Positions 60,740 through 64,000 of a stretch of DNA of 64,000 nt are shown here, piece by piece. The DNA is taken from assembly GCF_000266945.1 (NCBI RefSeq), contig NC_018025.1, positions 5,770,001-5,834,000 on the forward strand, read 5' to 3'. The translations under genes and the position numbers were made by a program. Under the pieces are notes generated by a model that saw only the letters and a program-made list of their open reading frames with translations, made no database searches and was not told the origin of the DNA. The DNA comes from Desulfomonile tiedjei DSM 6799. Lineage in GTDB: Bacteria > Desulfobacterota > Desulfomonilia > Desulfomonilales > Desulfomonilaceae. Numbering within the stretch: the first letter of the stretch is position 1; every line of letters starts with the position of its first letter.

Positions 60740-61822
60740 ATGGAGCATTCCACCATGACCTTTGTAAGGGTTTCAAGAGAAAAACGATATCAAATTGATT
60801 TCCTGCTGATTTTGCCAGCACTACTCATCGCCATAGCGATTTTCATTTTTCCAACGAGGATTAGCGCTAACGATTCTACTGCTGCTCTTGGCGCGGGCGG
60901 GATTGAGTTGCAGAAGAGCGACGATATACGAATCCTCGAAGAAGTTTTGGAAATATCTCCTTACAATATTCGAGTAAAATACAGATTTTTGAATGAATCT
61001 GAACAGGATATTCATACCAAAGTGGCTTTTCCTCTGCCGTTGTATAATGGTGTTGCCCATTCAAATGTTTCAATTGCTGATCCCGGCGGGATTTTTTCAA
61101 GCTTTAAGGTTTCAGTAGATGGCAACCCGGTGGTATTAAAACGAGAACGTAAAGCCCTTTTGAAAAATAGAGATATTACTCGTAAATTACGTAAACTGGG
61201 TCTGTCCGATAAAGAAATATTCTTTGATGTTGCCGACAGAGAAAAAGGAGAACTGTGGAGCAAGCTGAAGGAATTATTACCCGAGATTGGTCAGTGGTGG
61301 GATATATCTTACACTGTTTATTGGGACATGAAATTTCCAACCGGAAAGGAAATCATTGTGGAGCACGAGTATGCACCCGCGGTCGGAGGAGGCTACAATG
61401 TAGTAACTGTGGGGACTATCGAAGGAAAATTCAATGAATTCCCCAAGAGTCAAGAAGAGAAAATGGATGAGCTCTGGAGATTTACTGGAACAGAGAACAT
61501 AAAGAAGGAAGCCTGTATCGACGCGATTACGAAACGGGCGATCGAGAAGAAGGCAGATAGGGCTCTTGCGGTTCTTCCCCAAGAAAAATCCGGTATGTTG
61601 GCCTCTTATGATCGTGTTGAATACATACTCGGTACCGGTCGCAATTGGAAAGGCCCCATAGGTGAATTTACCTTAAGGCTGGTTAAACAGAAGCCGGAAG
61701 ATTTCGTATCCTTGTGCTTTCCGGGCAAGCCTGAGAAGATCAGTTCTACGGTGTATGAATTCAAACAGAAGGACTTTGTGCCTCAAGACAAACTCACGGT
61801 GTATTTCTTCAAATTCAACTAG
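60740..61822 (+). CDS. DUF4424 family exported protein (360 aa)
   Basis: A signal peptide or anchor (FLLILPALLIAIAIFIFPTR) is followed by a DUF4424 domain: TAALGAGGIELQKSDDIRIL, VKYRFLNESEQDIHTKVAFP, FFDVADREKGELWSKLKELL, YTVYWDMKFPTGKEIIVEHE and PIGEFTLRLVKQKPEDFVSL. DUF4424 proteins are envelope proteins of unknown function. ATG 60740 is taken as start; an in-frame ATG lies at 60755. The gene is alone, 88 bases after apbE. Downstream is a copy of repeat G. Confidence 0.88.
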   Translation: MEHSTMTFVRVSREKRYQIDFLLILPALLIAIAIFIFPTRISANDSTAALGAGGIELQKSDDIRILEEVLEISPYNIRVKYRFLNESEQDIHTKVAFPLPLYNGVAHSNVSIADPGGIFSSFKVSVDGNPVVLKRERKALLKNRDITRKLRKLGLSDKEIFFDVADREKGELWSKLKELLPEIGQWWDISYTVYWDMKFPTGKEIIVEHEYAPAVGGGYNVVTVGTIEGKFNEFPKSQEEKMDELWRFTGTENIKKEACIDAITKRAIEKKADRALAVLPQEKSGMLASYDRVEYILGTGRNWKGPIGEFTLRLVKQKPEDFVSLCFPGKPEKISSTVYEFKQKDFVPQDKLTVYFFKFN

Positions 61823-61969
61823 GAAATCCGGAATTGAACTCAAAAAGAGCAAGAAAAAAACTCCTTCTGAAATACAATTTACCTTTTTGTGTTCTGTGGA
61901 ATGACTCTCTTGGCTGATTTTCAAACAGGCAGTACGTACGGCATATTGATCAGAGATTGTGTATTTAGC

Positions 61970-62149
61970 GGTTATCGAGAGTCTTGACGGAATCCAATGC
62001 CTGCAATGGGAAGAATCAGTAGCGCCGGCGTCCCTGCCGGCGAGAACTGATTGATTTGTTTGGTGAATTGTTCACCGGCACGGAGGCCGGTACTACTGAT
62101 TGCTGGGAGCTGCTCTTCGCAATCCGTGATTTCTTTCGAGAATCGGTAT
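61970..62149. repeat. Repeat family G, copy 2 (opposite orientation)
   Basis: gttatcgagagtcttgacgg, then cggcgtccctgccggcgaga, gccggtactactgattgctg, and ttctttcgagaatcggtatg; the reverse complement of copy 1 (29711-29894), with a similar length. It occupies most of the 340-bp gap between the DUF4424 gene and the convergent aldo/keto reductase gene. Confidence 0.8.
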
Positions 62150-62162
62150 GGGTGCGATTCCG

Positions 62163-62996
62163 CTAGGGTTTGTAGTACATCAGATCTCGCGCGTACGGCG
62201 CAGTCTGCTCCACCAGCTTGTCCATCTCCTCTTGCGTCATAGGCACGAAATTTTGTGCAAAAGTCACATTCTCCTCCAATTGGCGGAGAGTGTCGCATCC
62301 GATAACAGCGGTGCTAATGGGTTGCGAAAGCGCGTAGCGAAAGAACGGTTCCATTGAAGAGTACCATGGAAGCTGTTTGGCAAAACCACGAAAGTACACT
62401 TTCATGCCGATGACGGCGGTTCCGTTTTCCTGGGCACGAGGAATAACTTGCGAGATAAAGCTGTCGTACGTGGGTTCGGCTGGATTGACGGGAATCAACA
62501 CCGTATCGAAATCGAACAAATCCATGCATTCCAGAAGCTGCTGCGGATCCTGGTGTCCCGTGAGACCCACGAATCGTACCATTCCCTTATTTCTTGCCGC
62601 TTCGAAGGCCTCGAGGGCTCCGTCCGTACCTAAAATCTCATCTACATCTTCATTCGAACGCACGTCGTGTATCTGCCATAAATCCAAGTAGTCCGTGCGC
62701 ATATTCTTGAGAGTCTGTTCAAGATGAGCGAGAGCGCCATCTTTCTCTCTGGAATGAGACTTGCTCGTGAGAAAAATGTCCCTTCGTCTTTCCCTGAGCG
62801 CCTGTCCGTAATAGGATTCACTGCCCGAGTACGCACGCGCGGACTCAAAATAGTTGATACCCATATCGATGGCGGCATTGATTAAACTATATGCCTGTTT
62901 TTCAAAACCGTACGTTCTGAGTATCCCTTCACCACCAAGTCCCATTATGGTAACGTTTCTTCCGGTTTTCCCTAAAGGTCTTTGCTCAATTGACAT
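62163..62996 (-). CDS. Aldo/keto reductase (277 aa)
   Basis: The (beta/alpha)8 AKR fold is seen: EQRPLGKTGRNVTIMGLGGE, NAAIDMGINYFESARAYSGS, GQALRERRRDIFLTSKSHSR, and RTDYLDLWQIHDVRSNEDVD (catalytic His). The catalytic Asp usually found in the FDTAxxY segment is Glu here (YFESARAYS), which is a feature of some anaerobic AKR subfamilies and may alter rate or specificity; the Tyr, Lys and His are present. It reduces carbonyls with NAD(P)H; the substrate is unknown. Start ATG 62996. Alone, with a repeat G copy downstream. Confidence 0.9.
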   Translation of the reverse strand: MSIEQRPLGKTGRNVTIMGLGGEGILRTYGFEKQAYSLINAAIDMGINYFESARAYSGSESYYGQALRERRRDIFLTSKSHSREKDGALAHLEQTLKNMRTDYLDLWQIHDVRSNEDVDEILGTDGALEAFEAARNKGMVRFVGLTGHQDPQQLLECMDLFDFDTVLIPVNPAEPTYDSFISQVIPRAQENGTAVIGMKVYFRGFAKQLPWYSSMEPFFRYALSQPISTAVIGCDTLRQLEENVTFAQNFVPMTQEEMDKLVEQTAPYARDLMYYKP

Positions 62997-63175
62997 GCTC
63001 GACTCCCCTCGTCACCTGATCCGTCAAGTGTAATTGACGGTACATATACCTGTCCACCAATATTCTTTATGCATGCTGCTTCTGTATATATTTCATATCG
63101 ATTGTATTGAGAAGAAGTATTGCATGTAAAGAATGTCCCCCACTGTTTATTTCTTGGGAAAGAACGTCTCTCCGA

Positions 63176-64000
63176 TCAGCCGACGAAACCCCACAATTCG
63201 TCAATGTGCGCTTTCCACTGCTGAATTGACGAGATCGCCCGTTTTGCTACAGCCTCCTTCCTCAATTTCTTGGGACATCCCTTGGGGGCAGGATCTATGA
63301 TGCCAAAATTCACGTTCATCGGCTCAAATCGTTTTAAGGGGCAATTTCTCGTATGTTCGAGCAGGCCGCCTACAGCCGTGTCCGTCGGGGGAGTATCCGG
63401 TGCCAATCCTGCTCGAATCAAACCTGCCATGAGAGCAATTGCAAGACCCGAAGCGGTGGACTCAATGTATCCTTCCACCCCGGTGATCTGGCCGGCAAAA
63501 AACACGTGTGAAGCTGTTCTCGCCCTTGAGTAGGCATCCAGCAGCCTTGGTGCATCCAGATAGGTGTTCCGGTGAACCGATCCGAGTCTGATGAATTCGG
63601 CCTGCTCGAGACCCGGGATCATACGAAAAATTCTCTCTTGTTCGCCATAGGTCATTTTGGTTTGAAATCCCACAAGATTGTACATGCTTGCCTCTTTGTT
63701 TTCGGCCCTCAACTGCACGACAGCATATGGGCGTTCCCCTGTCCGGGGATCTTTCAATCCAACCGGTTTCATCGGACCGAATGCCAGAGTTTCCGGACCA
63801 CGGGAAGCCAATACCTCAACAGGGAGGCAACCTTCAAAGTGGGGAATCTGTTCAAAAGGATAAGGATCGACTTTTCGTGCAGAGACAATCTCTTTCACAA
63901 ACGCGCGATACAACGATTCATCCATAGGAGCATTCAAGTAATCTCCTTCGCTTTCGTCGTACCGGGAAGCCTTGAAAAGCTTGTCTCCATCCAGAGATTC
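63176..64000 (-). CDS. trmFO: Methylenetetrahydrofolate-tRNA-(uracil-5-)-methyltransferase TrmFO, C-terminal part
   Basis: The frame enters from the right edge (DGDKLFKASRYDESEGDYLN) and ends at 63176, so about half the protein is present. TrmFO family segments are visible: EQIPHFEGCLPVEVLASRGP, YAVVQLRAENKEASMYNLVG, FQTKMTYGEQERIFRMIPGL, HRNTYLDAPRLLDAY, and FFAGQITGVEGYIESTASGL. The enzyme uses FAD and methylene-THF to make m5U54 in tRNA. The start codon lies outside the window, where the FAD-binding N-terminus should be. Downstream (towards lower coordinates) is the aldo/keto reductase gene in the same orientation. Confidence 0.93.
   Translation of the reverse strand, partial: ESLDGDKLFKASRYDESEGDYLNAPMDESLYRAFVKEIVSARKVDPYPFEQIPHFEGCLPVEVLASRGPETLAFGPMKPVGLKDPRTGERPYAVVQLRAENKEASMYNLVGFQTKMTYGEQERIFRMIPGLEQAEFIRLGSVHRNTYLDAPRLLDAYSRARTASHVFFAGQITGVEGYIESTASGLAIALMAGLIRAGLAPDTPPTDTAVGGLLEHTRNCPLKRFEPMNVNFGIIDPAPKGCPKKLRKEAVAKRAISSIQQWKAHIDELWGFVG

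Overview
The window looks like chromosome of an anaerobic, Gram-negative member of the Desulfobacterota, close to the syntrophic and sulfate-reducing lineages; a Desulfomonile-like organism is my best guess from gene content only. Evidence: a heterodisulfide-reductase (Hdr) electron-transfer operon, a 4Fe-4S flavoprotein of the 2,4-dienoyl-CoA reductase family beside a dienoyl-CoA isomerase-like crotonase, two radical SAM enzymes, outer-membrane barrel proteins, LipB, and many large PAS and histidine kinase proteins. No rRNA, tRNA, CRISPR array or prophage was seen.

Layout. 1-8 kb: end of a radical SAM gene, proS, small secreted and zinc-ribbon proteins, and a 1115-residue AsmA-like protein. 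8-14.4 kb: a Rho_N-domain protein, two membrane proteins (one RDD), an anti-sigma-type ATPase fused to a GNAT domain, a chagasin-like inhibitor and a PhoU-like protein. 14.4-16.7 kb: a long palindrome and an IS110 transposase. 16.7-20.6 kb: crotonase, DUF169 protein and dienoyl-CoA reductase-like flavoprotein, probably one CoA-ester pathway. 21.2-22.2 kb: an extraordinary Trp/Tyr-rich LEPR-type protein with a possible His/Cys dyad behind a long structured leader. 22.3-32 kb: MoaE-like, SYLF, AICAR transformylase (PurH-type), TPR and DUF3786 genes, then three outer-membrane proteins including an omptin-like protease with an attenuator-like leader. 32.3-39.8 kb: the radical SAM-hdrA-hdrC-hdrB operon, in which hdrA is an HdrA-GltD-HdrA fusion and hdrC carries an apparent one-base frameshift. 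40-50.6 kb: ybaB-recR, a MocR regulator, orphan solute-binding proteins, lipB with an ABC permease, and a thiolase. 50.8-64 kb: MFS, a 21-repeat ankyrin protein, DUF2461 and CoA-binding proteins, a hybrid histidine kinase divergent from a PAS-only protein, ApbE, DUF4424, aldo/keto reductase and the C-terminal part of TrmFO.

The intergenic space is unusually rich in dispersed palindromic repeats. I separate at least eight families (A-H below), seven of them with two or more copies here. They include a 167-bp element with perfect 17-bp inverted ends nested inside another repeat, a ~280-bp palindrome, and a pair of repeats bracketing the TPR gene. They explain almost all the long gene-free stretches.

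The most unusual items are the Trp/Tyr-rich putative peptidase-like protein with its leader, the three-flavin HdrA fusion with the broken or recoded hdrC, the omptin homologue and the repeat families. All assignments were made by reading the sequence; no database search was run.
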